Positions 54,046-61,917 of a DNA stretch of 64,000 bases are shown in pieces. Source of the DNA: Oribacterium sinus (lineage in GTDB: Bacteria; Bacillota; Clostridia; Lachnospirales; Lachnospiraceae). The first letter of the stretch is position 1; every line of letters begins with the position of its first letter. Both the position numbers and the translations under genes were made by a program. The notes below the pieces were generated by a model, which was not told where the DNA came from, ran no database searches, and saw only the letters and a list, made by a program, of their open reading frames with translations. The stretch covers positions 124,001 through 188,000 of the forward strand of contig NZ_JACHHH010000002.1 in NCBI RefSeq assembly GCF_014202695.1, given 5' to 3'.

Positions 54046-55401
54046 ATGAAGAATTGGAAAAATGAAGCGGAGGCCAGGGAAGAGATTAAGGCATTGGTGG
54101 CGGAGTATTACCATAGCTTTAAGGAGCAGAAGAAGCCCTTTGAGCCGGGGGACAGAGTGAGCTATGCATCCCGTGTGTTTGATGAGAAGGAAATGCTGTC
54201 CTTAACGGATGCCACTTTGGACTTTTGGCTAACCACCGGACGCTTTGCGGATGAGTTTGAGAAGAAGTTTGCGGAGTGGATCGGGGTGAAGCATGCCTAT
54301 TTGGTAAATTCCGGATCTTCTGCCAATTTACTGGCTTTTATGATCTTGACCGCACCGGAGCTTGGAGAGCGGCAGATTAAGCGGGGAGATGAAATCATTA
54401 CCGTAGCCTGCGGCTTCCCCACCACGGTAACGCCTGCTTTGCAGTATGGGGCTGTGCCTGTTTTTGTAGATGTGACCGTGCCCCAGTACAACATTGATGT
54501 TCGCCATTTGGAGGAGGCTTTGTCCGAGAAAACCAAGGCGGTGATGATTGCCCATACCTTGGGAAATCCCTTTGATTTATCGGCGGTAAAGGCATTTTGC
54601 GACAAGCATTCTCTTTGGCTTGTGGAGGACAACTGCGATGCTTTAGGCAGTCGTTACACCATTAACGGAGAAACAAAGTTTACAGGGACCTGGGGAGATA
54701 TCGGAACCAGCTCCTTCTATCCCCCTCATCACATGACCATGGGAGAGGGTGGAGCAGTATATACCAACAATGCTCAGCTGTCCAAGTTGATTTTGTCCTT
54801 TAGAGATTGGGGAAGGGACTGCATTTGCCCCTCCGGACAGGATAATTTCTGTAAGCACCGCTTCCTGGGGCAGTACGGGGAGCTTCCCAAGGGCTATGAC
54901 CACAAATACACCTACAGCCACTTCGGTTATAATCTGAAGGTTACGGATATGCAGGCGGCGGTTGGTGTAGAGCAGCTGAAGAAATTCCCAAGTTTTATTG
55001 AAAGGCGTAAGGAAAATTGGACTTTCTTACGGGAACAGTTAAGCTCTCTTTCCGAGGACTTGATTCTTCCGGAGTCTGCGGAAAATGCGGATCCTTCCTG
55101 GTTTGGCTTCTTGATTTCCGTGAAGAAGGATTCTCCGGTAAAGAGAAATGCTTTGACCGCCTATTTGGAGGAAAGAAATATCCAGACTCGATTGCTGTTC
55201 TCCGGCAACCTGATTAAGCACCCCTGCTTTAACCAGATTCGAAACACCGATGCGTATCGGGTGGTGGGCGATTTAACGGAAACCGACTATATTATGGAGC
55301 ATACCTTCTGGATTGGCGTTTACCCCGGAATGACCAAGGAAATGCTAAGCTATATGGCAGAGCAGATTTCCGCAGGGGTAAAAGCGCTAAAGGAGCAGTA
55401 A
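54046..55401 (+). CDS. rfbH: RfbH-type CDP-4-keto-6-deoxyglucose 3-dehydrase (E1)
   Basis: 451-residue PMP/[2Fe-2S] enzyme for 3,6-dideoxyhexose synthesis. In the DegT fold the usual PLP-lysine is replaced by His ([15 protein letters not shown]228/H229), which is diagnostic for E1. The iron-sulfur Cys pattern is present (C197 region, then C259, C261 and C269 in [11 protein letters not shown]). Its usual partners (E3 reductase, CDP-glucose 4,6-dehydratase, rfbF) are not in the window. It has core-like composition, 10 kb from the polysaccharide locus. Confidence 0.93.
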   Translation: MKNWKNEAEAREEIKALVAEYYHSFKEQKKPFEPGDRVSYASRVFDEKEMLSLTDATLDFWLTTGRFADEFEKKFAEWIGVKHAYLVNSGSSANLLAFMILTAPELGERQIKRGDEIITVACGFPTTVTPALQYGAVPVFVDVTVPQYNIDVRHLEEALSEKTKAVMIAHTLGNPFDLSAVKAFCDKHSLWLVEDNCDALGSRYTINGETKFTGTWGDIGTSSFYPPHHMTMGEGGAVYTNNAQLSKLILSFRDWGRDCICPSGQDNFCKHRFLGQYGELPKGYDHKYTYSHFGYNLKVTDMQAAVGVEQLKKFPSFIERRKENWTFLREQLSSLSEDLILPESAENADPSWFGFLISVKKDSPVKRNALTAYLEERNIQTRLLFSGNLIKHPCFNQIRNTDAYRVVGDLTETDYIMEHTFWIGVYPGMTKEMLSYMAEQISAGVKALKEQ

Positions 55402-55576
55402 AACAAGGTTTAAATAGAACAATGCAGTATAGGTCTAAAACAGGGGTAGTCTGAGCCCACGGGTTCTTGGCTTTTGTCTTGTAAAAGCTTAGAACCCTTG
55501 TAGGGCGAGGCTAGCGGGAGCGTGCCCCGTTTTAGACCTATACTGTATAATGTTCTTCTCTGGTTTTACTGCTCCT
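55391..55576. repeat. Palindromic element embedded in rfbH terminator arms (copy C)
   Basis: The outer arms AGGAGCAGTAAAAC (55391-55404) and GTTTTACTGCTCCT (55563-55576) pair perfectly and include the rfbH stop codon. The second arms, 55415-55441 and 55529-55555, are nearly perfect (AGTATAGGTCTAAAAC). The core (55442-55528) carries TCTGAGCCC, a stem GGGTTCTTGGCTTTT / AAAAGCTTAGAACCC and CTAGCGGGAGCGTGCCCC. A T-rich run follows. Confidence 0.9.
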
Positions 55577-55605
55577 TTATTCTTTTCCCAATTCCGACCG
55601 ATAAT

Positions 55606-55707
55606 CTATAGGAATAATGATTCAGTAGAAGCAATGATTCCATAGGAACATTAATCCATCAGAAACAATAATCTAATGGAAATAATGCTCTAATAGAAAT
55701 AATGTTT
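55606..55707 (+). repeat. Six 17-bp tandem repeats
   Basis: Consecutive degenerate units such as CTATAGGAATAATGATT, CAGTAGAAGCAATGATT, CATCAGAAACAATAATC and TAATAGAAATAATGTTT fill 102 bp, ending about 40 bp upstream of the next gene. There are no unique spacers, so it is not a CRISPR array. Confidence 0.75.
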
Positions 55708-55748
55708 GAATAAAAAAATAATCCAAGGAATAGGGGAAAGAATATATC

Positions 55749-56672
55749 ATGAAGAGGAATCCATATCAAAGAAGAGAAGAATATAGAATCTTAACAGAGA
55801 AAATGCAGCAGGCTCATAAGCCCTATGCCATTAGCAAGGCGCGCGTTATTTTTGATGAGAAAAATTCGGAATTTTATGGAAAAGGCGAAGAGTTGAAAAG
55901 TGGAGACAATCTCCTCCCTATTCCTGCTTTACGTGGCTTGGCCTGCCTGTTTCTTTTGTTTTTATGTCTGTTTTGCAGTATTTTGGTTCATGCGGAGGAA
56001 AGAGAGCAGGGCGTTTGGGTTTATGAAAACAAAGAGTGGGGCTATCACACCAAAGCCGGAACGCCTTTAACCGGCTGGATTTCGGATAAGGAGGACTGGT
56101 ACTACATCAGTCCCCAAAGAGAAAAGCTGCTGATCGGTTGGTTAAAGGATGGGGAGCGGTGGTATTTTCTCAATAACAGAGAGAAGAATCTTGGGAAAAT
56201 GATGAAGGGCTGGGCTGTGATTGACGGCTACGCCTATTATTTTTCGGAAAACGGCAGTATGGCGGTAAATACCAAGGTGGATGGCCAATATCCTGTCAAT
56301 GCTCAGGGGCAGTTCCTTGGATCAAATGGTCAGCCTACGTATTTTTCCAAAAGCACCTATAGAACAAAGCCCAGTATTGTGCTGGATGAGCTTTTGGCTA
56401 AGGCGGAGGCAGAACTGAAAGAAAATTCCGTTCCCAGAATCACCGCTCTTCCCAACGGAACCTTTCAGGCTCACTATGGCAATACTATGATGGGAATTTA
56501 TGTCCCTGGCCCGGTAAACCCTTGGCAGGAAAAGGTGGAAGTGGACATGGAACAGTACGATTTAAAAGAAGAAGACCCCATTGAAGTCCCGGATGAAGAA
56601 CAGCCGGAGGACGAAGGCGAAAATGACAACGAAGAAGAGGAAGTAGACGAAGACGCGGATGTAGCGAAATAA
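55749..56672 (+). CDS. Secreted wall-binding-repeat protein with acidic tail
   Basis: 307 residues. A 60-residue charged N-terminal extension precedes a hydrophobic export segment (about 61-80: LRGLACLFLLFLCLFCSILV). Wall-binding repeats follow (about 85-190: GVWVYENKEWGYHTKAGTPL, DWYYISPQREKLLIGWL, RWYFLNN, GYAYYFSENGSMA), then a short domain and a tail of almost only Glu/Asp (about 280-303). The architecture and unusually late signal peptide match the IdeS-like protein upstream, so the two probably share an export and wall-attachment route. The function is unknown. Confidence 0.75.
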   Translation: MKRNPYQRREEYRILTEKMQQAHKPYAISKARVIFDEKNSEFYGKGEELKSGDNLLPIPALRGLACLFLLFLCLFCSILVHAEEREQGVWVYENKEWGYHTKAGTPLTGWISDKEDWYYISPQREKLLIGWLKDGERWYFLNNREKNLGKMMKGWAVIDGYAYYFSENGSMAVNTKVDGQYPVNAQGQFLGSNGQPTYFSKSTYRTKPSIVLDELLAKAEAELKENSVPRITALPNGTFQAHYGNTMMGIYVPGPVNPWQEKVEVDMEQYDLKEEDPIEVPDEEQPEDEGENDNEEEEVDEDADVAK

Positions 56673-56828
56673 GGATGCTGTTTAACTGTTTTTTGGGTGG
56701 CTAAGCAAAGGGATTTTTTGAATGGTTACTTGGAGAAATTTTGAGTAGCTAATTGGAGGAATTCTATTGTAAAATGGCTTTGGTGGGAGTACACTGAATA
56801 GACAAACCATGAGAGAGGAGGAGATTAT

Positions 56829-57290
56829 ATGGCTCAGTTATTAGCAGTTGCGAAATACTTGAATAAACTATATGAGGAAAAGCATCATTGTGGCATGGAC
56901 CAGATGAGAATGCACAAGATGATGTACTTTTCGCAGAGGGAGTCTCTTATGATTTCCGGAAAACCTCTTTTTAATGGGGATTTTGAAGCGTGGAAATATG
57001 GACCGGTACTTAAAGCGGTTAGAACCGAGTATTCTAGAGGAGACATGTTTTCCGGAGAATATGGAGAACTGAGCGAAGAAGATGCTAAATTGCTTCGTGA
57101 AGTTTTTGAACGTTATGATGAGTATGATTCATGGAAATTGAGTACTTTGTCCCATGCAGAAAGCTCTTGGGTAAAAGCACGTGAAGGATTAGAGCCGGAT
57201 GCGCCGGGAAATAAGAAGATGAGCTTAAGTGCAATCACTGTTGATGCGACAAAAGAGAAGTTACGGAGAAAGGGCGTTGTATTTGCATAG
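56829..57290 (+). CDS. Panacea-domain (DUF4065) putative antitoxin
   Basis: The 153-residue protein has the Panacea pattern KYLNKLYEEKHHCGMDQMRM, HKMMYFSQRESL and NGDFEAWKYGPVLKAVRTEY. Panacea proteins (including SocA/GepA types) act as antitoxins for many unrelated toxins. GAGAGGAGGAG gives a strong start. The gene after the hairpin at 57295 is the expected toxin. Confidence 0.88.
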   Translation: MAQLLAVAKYLNKLYEEKHHCGMDQMRMHKMMYFSQRESLMISGKPLFNGDFEAWKYGPVLKAVRTEYSRGDMFSGEYGELSEEDAKLLREVFERYDEYDSWKLSTLSHAESSWVKAREGLEPDAPGNKKMSLSAITVDATKEKLRRKGVVFA

Positions 57291-57294
57291 TGAA

Positions 57295-57327
57295 TAGACC
57301 TACAGGTATTGCCTGTGGGTCTATTTT
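57295..57327 (+). terminator. Attenuator-like hairpin between antitoxin and toxin genes
   Basis: TAGACCTACAGG pairs with CCTGTGGGTCTA (one T.G pair) across a five-base loop and is followed by TTTTG. It could cut transcription so that less toxin than antitoxin is made. Confidence 0.65.
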
Positions 57328-57347
57328 GTATGGTTAGGAGGACTACT

Positions 57348-58343
57348 TTGACTATTGATGAACAGAAAAGATACCTCTTTAATAGACTGGAATTAGAAAG
57401 TCTACGTTTTTCGGAACACAACAAGGAAGAAATATTAGCCTTTGAACAGGCAACAAGTGGTAGCAATATTTCGAATTACTTAAAGAATGAGGCATGGCGG
57501 GATGACGAAGCGGGAGACACTAAAGTCTATCTGGTTAGAGATAAAGTGGAAAATGTGATTGTAAGCTTTTTTGCTCTAAATTGTGGGATTCTTTATAGTG
57601 ATCTTGAAGGTGTTTCTCTTAACGAAGAAGAAAAAGAGCCCTTTGAAAGACTTGTCAAGGCCTATCAAATGAACTATAGAAGGAATCTTTCTGATATTCA
57701 GCAAGAGCAAGCGGACAAAGAGTACGTCGATGCCTTGAATGCATTATATACGGTAATAGAATCACCTGATCGGGTATCTTACTTAATCAATCAAGCAGAA
57801 ATCAAAGCAGCAAGTAAGGAAACGGAAAGAGATCTGTTTCTTGATACGGAGGAGAAGGAGCATACGACGAATGTGCATCAAACCTTTCCGGCTATTGATA
57901 TAAAGTTCTTGTGTAAAAATAAGCGCTATATCCCGAAAATCAGTCTTGATTTTAGATTGGGCGTATATATTTTCTGGGAGCTGATTGTGCCTCATTTATT
58001 AAAGACAGCTGAATTGGTGGGCTGTAAATATATATATTTATTCGCTGCTGATAATACGGATAGAACTGTGATTAAAACCAAGAAACCAATTATGATTACT
58101 CCTGACTATGATCCATATGAGGATGAAAAGGAAGAAGAGCCAACAGTAGTATTAAAATTGGTGGAATATTATAAGAATGAACTAAAGTTCAACTACGTTA
58201 CAAAATATAAAGTCTTAAAACCACGTTTTGAAAGGACGTGTTTTACTTTAGTTCAGGAAGTTAATAAGCTGGAAGAAAACCGAAGGAATATTTGGATATC
58301 TCATAGTTCGGAAGATGTTGAAGAGAAAAGTAAGGTGGACTGA
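57348..58343 (+). CDS. GNAT-like putative toxin of the Panacea pair
   Basis: I choose the TTG at 57348 because AGGAGG (57336-57341) lies six bases upstream; the longer frame begins inside the hairpin. 331 residues. The pattern KVYLVRDKVENVIVSFFALN, PAIDIKFLCKN, then LGVYIFWELIVPHLLKTAEL followed by GCKYIYLFAAD suggests an acetyltransferase-like fold with a long helical insertion (about 90-165). GNAT proteins are common Panacea partners. The toxin role is inferred from context. Confidence 0.65.
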   Translation: MTIDEQKRYLFNRLELESLRFSEHNKEEILAFEQATSGSNISNYLKNEAWRDDEAGDTKVYLVRDKVENVIVSFFALNCGILYSDLEGVSLNEEEKEPFERLVKAYQMNYRRNLSDIQQEQADKEYVDALNALYTVIESPDRVSYLINQAEIKAASKETERDLFLDTEEKEHTTNVHQTFPAIDIKFLCKNKRYIPKISLDFRLGVYIFWELIVPHLLKTAELVGCKYIYLFAADNTDRTVIKTKKPIMITPDYDPYEDEKEEEPTVVLKLVEYYKNELKFNYVTKYKVLKPRFERTCFTLVQEVNKLEENRRNIWISHSSEDVEEKSKVD

Positions 58344-58365
58344 TAGTTCGCATTTTTACAGGCCT

Positions 58366-58596
58366 CTATTTCCAAGATAGTTCCAGTTTACGATTATTTT
58401 TCACACAATCCTTTAGATATAGGTTAATTAAAGTCTGATACGGAATCCCTGTGTTTTCTGCTTTGTTCTTAAAAAAGAGAATTACTTCTTCGTCAAGGTT
58501 AATGGTTATCTGCTTTTTCGGAGCCTTAGTATACGGATTTTTTATAGCCTTGCTAAAATCAAATTCGTTTTCTAAAAATTCATCTCTATCTTTCAT
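58366..58596 (-). CDS. BrnA-like ribbon-helix-helix antitoxin (orphan)
   Basis: 76 residues with TKAPKKQITINLDEEVILFF and FKNKAENTGIPYQTLINLYL, the RHH pattern of BrnA antitoxins. An in-frame GTG at 58599 is also possible; AGGAG lies at 58606-58610. The toxin gene brnT should lie just upstream on the minus strand, but only a broken remnant is there, so this is an orphan antitoxin. Confidence 0.78.
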   Translation of the reverse strand: MKDRDEFLENEFDFSKAIKNPYTKAPKKQITINLDEEVILFFKNKAENTGIPYQTLINLYLKDCVKNNRKLELSWK

Positions 58597-58603
58597 CACC
58601 TTA

Positions 58604-58697
58604 CACTCCTTTCATAGCTTGCTTTTTCACTTTCAGTGCCTTCCTTGATGAGATAATACGGATTGCTTGAATTACAGATGAAATACGACTCTATAAA
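58604..58697 (-). pseudogene. Decayed brnT toxin remnant
   Basis: On the minus strand, pieces of the BrnT C-terminus appear in shifting frames: YRVVFHL, then IQAIRIISSRKA, then TESEKASYERSV. The IIS.RKA signature of BrnT is clear, but at least one frameshift and a stop break it and no N-terminal part is found. Confidence 0.6.
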
Positions 58698-58898
58698 AAG
58701 TAGAATAATTATGAAATAATTATATTGCAAGCGAAATATAGCTTTTTATACGGTGCTCTAGAAAGGCAATGCGGTGATTAGTTGTTAGCGTCTTTTTTAT
58801 GGAGTTGAGGTAAAATGGTCTGATTATAGCCGAATTTTCAGCCTTGAAATTCTTTGCCAGGCAAACGGAGGATGTAAAAAACCAAGCGAATGGAATAG

Positions 58899-59041
58899 AT
58901 TTTCGACAATATAGGTCTGAAAGAAGGGGTAGTCTGAGCCCGCGGGTTCTTAGCTTTTGTTTTGTAAAAGCTTAGAACCCCTGCAGGGCGAGGCTAGCGG
59001 GAGCGTGCCCCTGATTTCAGGCCTATATTGCGTAGAAAACG
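58899..59041. repeat. Palindromic element (copy D)
   Basis: The outer arms ATTTTCGACAATATAGGTCTGAAA-like and its partner at 59015-59041 (TTTCAGGCCTATATTGCGTAG) are imperfect. The core (58926-59011) differs from copy C at only about five of 86 positions, with the stem GGGTTCTTAGCTTTT / AAAAGCTTAGAACCC intact. It lies between the brnA remnant region and the asp23-type gene and is followed by a T-rich run. Confidence 0.9.
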
Positions 59042-59113
59042 ATTTTTCTTTTCCTTTTTTCTGTTTTTATGGTAAAATTTCCAAAAGATTGTTGTTATTT
59101 ATGGGAGGTCTTC

Positions 59114-59497
59114 ATGGAAGAACAAAGAGCATATAGAGTGGAAGAACAGGATCAGGATAGTTTTGGAGAGGTAATCATTGCGGATGAGGTCATTTCCATC
59201 ATTGCCGGCATTGCGGCCACAGAGGTAGATGGTGTGGACTCCATGGATGGAGGCTGGTCCGGTGCGCTGGTTTCCCGTATGGGAATCAAGGATCTGGCTC
59301 GCGGTGTCAAGGTGGAGATTTCCGGTGAGGAAGTGGCTGTGGATTTGCGTTTAAACATTTGCTATGGCTATGCGATTCCCGAGGTTTCCAAGGCTGTACA
59401 GGAGAGAGTAGTTTCCAGCATTAACAGTATGACCGGTTTAACGGTTAGAGAGGTCAATGTTAAGATTTCCGGAGTGGTGAATAAAGAGAATGAATAA
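59114..59497 (+). CDS. Asp23/Gls24-family envelope stress protein
   Basis: I choose the ATG at 59114, with GGGAGGT five bases upstream; the longer frame begins at 59069. 127 residues cover the whole family domain: EVIIADEVISIIAGIAATEV, then DGVDSMDGG, VEISGEEVAVDLRLNICYGY and IPEVSKAVQERVVSSI. Family members are abundant membrane-associated proteins of Firmicutes, often placed before nusB as here. Its end overlaps nusB by eight bases. Confidence 0.92.
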   Translation: MEEQRAYRVEEQDQDSFGEVIIADEVISIIAGIAATEVDGVDSMDGGWSGALVSRMGIKDLARGVKVEISGEEVAVDLRLNICYGYAIPEVSKAVQERVVSSINSMTGLTVREVNVKISGVVNKENE

Positions 59498-60047
59498 GAG
59501 AGAAGAAAGAGACCATAAATTCAAACTCTTGTTTTCCACCTTATTTTACCCGGAGGAGGGAAAGCGGGAGCAGCTGAGCCATTATTCCTATAGCAAGGAA
59601 GAGGATGAGGATTTTTTACTTCCGGAGAAGGAAGAAGCGCATCTTTCTGAAGAGGAAGAAGCATTTTTGTCTCAGGAAGTTATGAAGATTCTGGACTTGC
59701 TTCCTCATTTGGATGAGCGAATCAACGCGGTAACAGAGGGCTGGACCACCAGCCGTATGTCAAAAACAGACTTAACCGTTCTTCGTTTGGCCTTGTACGA
59801 GCTGGAGTATCAGGAAGAAACCCCGGATAAGGTGGTTTTTAACGAGGCGGTGGAGATTGCGAAGAAGTACGGGGGAGCGGATTCCGGCTCCTTTGTCAAT
59901 GGTGTCCTGGCTCGTATCACCGGAAAGCAGGGTGAGGGAGAAGAGAAGGGCAAGTCTTCTAAGAGCAAATCCGGAAAGGCGGAGAAAAAGTCTTTCCATA
60001 TCGTAAAATCAAAAGCTAAAGAGGAAAAAGCGCCAAAGAGAGGATAG
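59490..60047 (+). CDS. nusB: Transcription antitermination factor NusB
   Basis: RNA-binding protein of the rRNA antitermination complex. 185 residues, longer than the usual 130-150: an acidic insertion (about 25-60) and a Lys/Ser-rich tail (about 150-185) are added. The NusB core is clear: WTTSRMSKTDLTVLRLALYE, then ETPDKVVFNEAVEIAKKYGG and SGSFVNGVLARI. Confidence 0.92.
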   Translation: MNKREERDHKFKLLFSTLFYPEEGKREQLSHYSYSKEEDEDFLLPEKEEAHLSEEEEAFLSQEVMKILDLLPHLDERINAVTEGWTTSRMSKTDLTVLRLALYELEYQEETPDKVVFNEAVEIAKKYGGADSGSFVNGVLARITGKQGEGEEKGKSSKSKSGKAEKKSFHIVKSKAKEEKAPKRG

Positions 60048-60067
60048 TGGGATATCAACAGTAGCCT

Positions 60068-61489
60068 ATGGCAAATAAAGAATATACGGTTAGTCAGGTA
60101 AATCGCTATCTGGCACGATTGATGCAGGAAGACTTCTTCCTTTCCCACATTACCGTCAGTGGGGAAATTTCCAACTTGAAAATGCATCCTTCTGGACATA
60201 TTTACTTCACCTTAAAGGACCAGGCTTCGCAGCTTTCCGGCATTATGTTTGCGGGAAAGAGGGCGGGGCTTGCTTTTCCGTTGGAAAATGGAATGAAGGT
60301 ACTGTGTTCCGGCCGTATCGGTGTTTATGAGGCAGGAGGCAGCTATCAGATTTATGCGGATTCCTTCCAAAGAGCCGGACAGGGAGACCTCTATCTTCGC
60401 TTTGAGGCCCTGAAGAAGGAATTACAGGAAATGGGGCTTTTTGACGCTATGTATAAAAAGCCGATTCCCAAATATGCCAGAAAAATCGGTATTGTTACCG
60501 CAAGCTCCGGAGCGGCGGTAAGAGACATTATCCAAATCGCAAAGCGGAGAAATCCTTTTGTGGAGCTTTTCCTCTATCCGGCTTTGGTACAGGGTGAGGG
60601 GGCTGTGGCTTCCATTTGCAAGGGGATTGCCCGTCTGGACCAGATGGGCTTGGATGTGCTGATAGTAGGGCGTGGCGGCGGTTCTATAGAGGATCTTTGG
60701 GCCTTTAACGAAGAGGCGGTGGCTAAGGCTATTTTCAATGCGGACACCCCCATCATTTCCGCTGTGGGACATGAAACGGATACCACCATTGCGGACTTTG
60801 TATCGGATTTGCGAGCACCCACCCCCTCTGCGGCAGCGGAGCTTGCGGTTTTCGACTATATGCAGTTTGTGGATGATTTGGCAAGCTATACCTATAGCTT
60901 CCATCAAAGGATGGAGCGGATTATTCAGAAAATGCGTCAAAGGGTTAAGGAGGAGGAGCTACGTTTTTCCGTCCTTCACCCAAGGAACATTTTACAGGGA
61001 AAACAGCATAGAATTTTGGATTTGGAAAGTCGTTTTCAAAGGCAGATGGAACTATGTATTCAGGAAAATAAATCGGCGCTTCTTCCTTACCGGGTATTCC
61101 CTCAGTGGATGGAAAGAAAGCTTACAAATGCCAAGGACAGGATGGGAGAGTATCAGGTCTTTCCCCACAAGATGAAGGAAAAAATTCTTCTTGCGAAAAA
61201 CAAAGAGGAGCGGTATCGACATTTTCCAAGGCTCATGGAAGGGAAGCTGGAAAAGAAGAAGCATCAGTTAGCTATCCTTTCCGATCAATTCGATGCCCTT
61301 TCCCCCCTGCGCCTGCTGTCCAAGGGATTTTCCTATGTGCAAAGGGAAGACGGTAAGCGGATGAGTAGTGTGGAGCAGGTGAAAATGGGAGAGATTTTAC
61401 AGATTCATTTCACGGACGGCACTGCCAAGGCCAAGGTTTTGGAAAAGCAAAAGGAAGAGCGGCTTGGGCCGGAGAAGTCGAAGAAATAG
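60068..61489 (+). CDS. xseA: Exodeoxyribonuclease VII large subunit
   Basis: Catalytic subunit of the single-strand nuclease. 473 residues: an N-terminal OB fold (TVSQVNRYLARLMQEDFFLS; GEISNLKMHPSGHIYFTLKD), the catalytic domain with VLIVGRGGGSIEDLWAFNEE and VGHETDTTIADFVSDLRAPT, and a long coiled-coil C-terminus. The last ten residues are encoded by the first unit of a 30-bp repeat. Confidence 0.96.
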   Translation: MANKEYTVSQVNRYLARLMQEDFFLSHITVSGEISNLKMHPSGHIYFTLKDQASQLSGIMFAGKRAGLAFPLENGMKVLCSGRIGVYEAGGSYQIYADSFQRAGQGDLYLRFEALKKELQEMGLFDAMYKKPIPKYARKIGIVTASSGAAVRDIIQIAKRRNPFVELFLYPALVQGEGAVASICKGIARLDQMGLDVLIVGRGGGSIEDLWAFNEEAVAKAIFNADTPIISAVGHETDTTIADFVSDLRAPTPSAAAELAVFDYMQFVDDLASYTYSFHQRMERIIQKMRQRVKEEELRFSVLHPRNILQGKQHRILDLESRFQRQMELCIQENKSALLPYRVFPQWMERKLTNAKDRMGEYQVFPHKMKEKILLAKNKEERYRHFPRLMEGKLEKKKHQLAILSDQFDALSPLRLLSKGFSYVQREDGKRMSSVEQVKMGEILQIHFTDGTAKAKVLEKQKEERLGPEKSKK

Positions 61490-61627
61490 AGGCTTGGATT
61501 GGAAAAGCCGAAGGAATAGAGGTTTGGGCCGGAAAAGTCGAAGCAATAGCGGATATGCATGGAAAAAGCTCGCGAAATAGAGCTTAAGTATAAAAGCCGG
61601 AGCAATAGCAGTTTGGTATAGAATAGG
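61461..61627 (+). repeat. 30-bp tandem repeats across the xseA stop codon
   Basis: Units begin at 61461, 61491, 61521, 61551 and 61581, with a partial unit at 61610. In the xseA frame they read RLGPEKSKK-stop, RLGLEKPKE-stop, RFGPEKSKQ-stop, RICMEKARE. Each of the first three ends in TAG. Divergence grows downstream. Confidence 0.85.
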
Positions 61628-61653
61628 AGAAACGCCTAGAGAAAGGAGCCTGT

Positions 61654-61917
61654 ATGGGAACAGAGGAAAAGAAAGTCGAAGAGCAGAAGCTGAAGAAGGC
61701 GGAGAAAGAGCAGAAGGAAAAGAAGGATTTAAACGAGATTTTTGAAAATTTAGACGGCCTGCTGGAGAAGATGGAGGGCGAGGATAGCTTGGAAAAAAGC
61801 TTTGCCATTTACCAGAAGGCGGTTTCTTTGCTGAAGGAAGCTAATGAAAGCATTGACCAGATTGAAAAGCAGGTGAAGCTTTTAGACAGCGAGCAAAAGG
61901 GTGGCTTGGATGCTTAA
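61654..61917 (+). CDS. xseB: Exodeoxyribonuclease VII small subunit
   Basis: 87 residues. The helical XseB core FENLDGLLEKMEGEDSLEKS, then IYQKAVSLLKEA and IDQIEKQVKLL, is preceded by a Lys/Glu-rich extension (1-25). It binds the XseA coiled-coil stalk. An AGAAAGGAG site lies upstream, and the end overlaps the ispA start. Confidence 0.93.
   Translation: MGTEEKKVEEQKLKKAEKEQKEKKDLNEIFENLDGLLEKMEGEDSLEKSFAIYQKAVSLLKEANESIDQIEKQVKLLDSEQKGGLDA

Noticed and set aside
55606-55707. CRISPR array
   Set aside because: Units are only 17 bp, degenerate and contiguous with no spacers, and no cas genes are in the window.
61405-61605. Minus-strand frame with FDFSGP-type peptide repeats
   Set aside because: The periodic peptide is an artefact of the 30-bp DNA repeats read backwards; no start signal.
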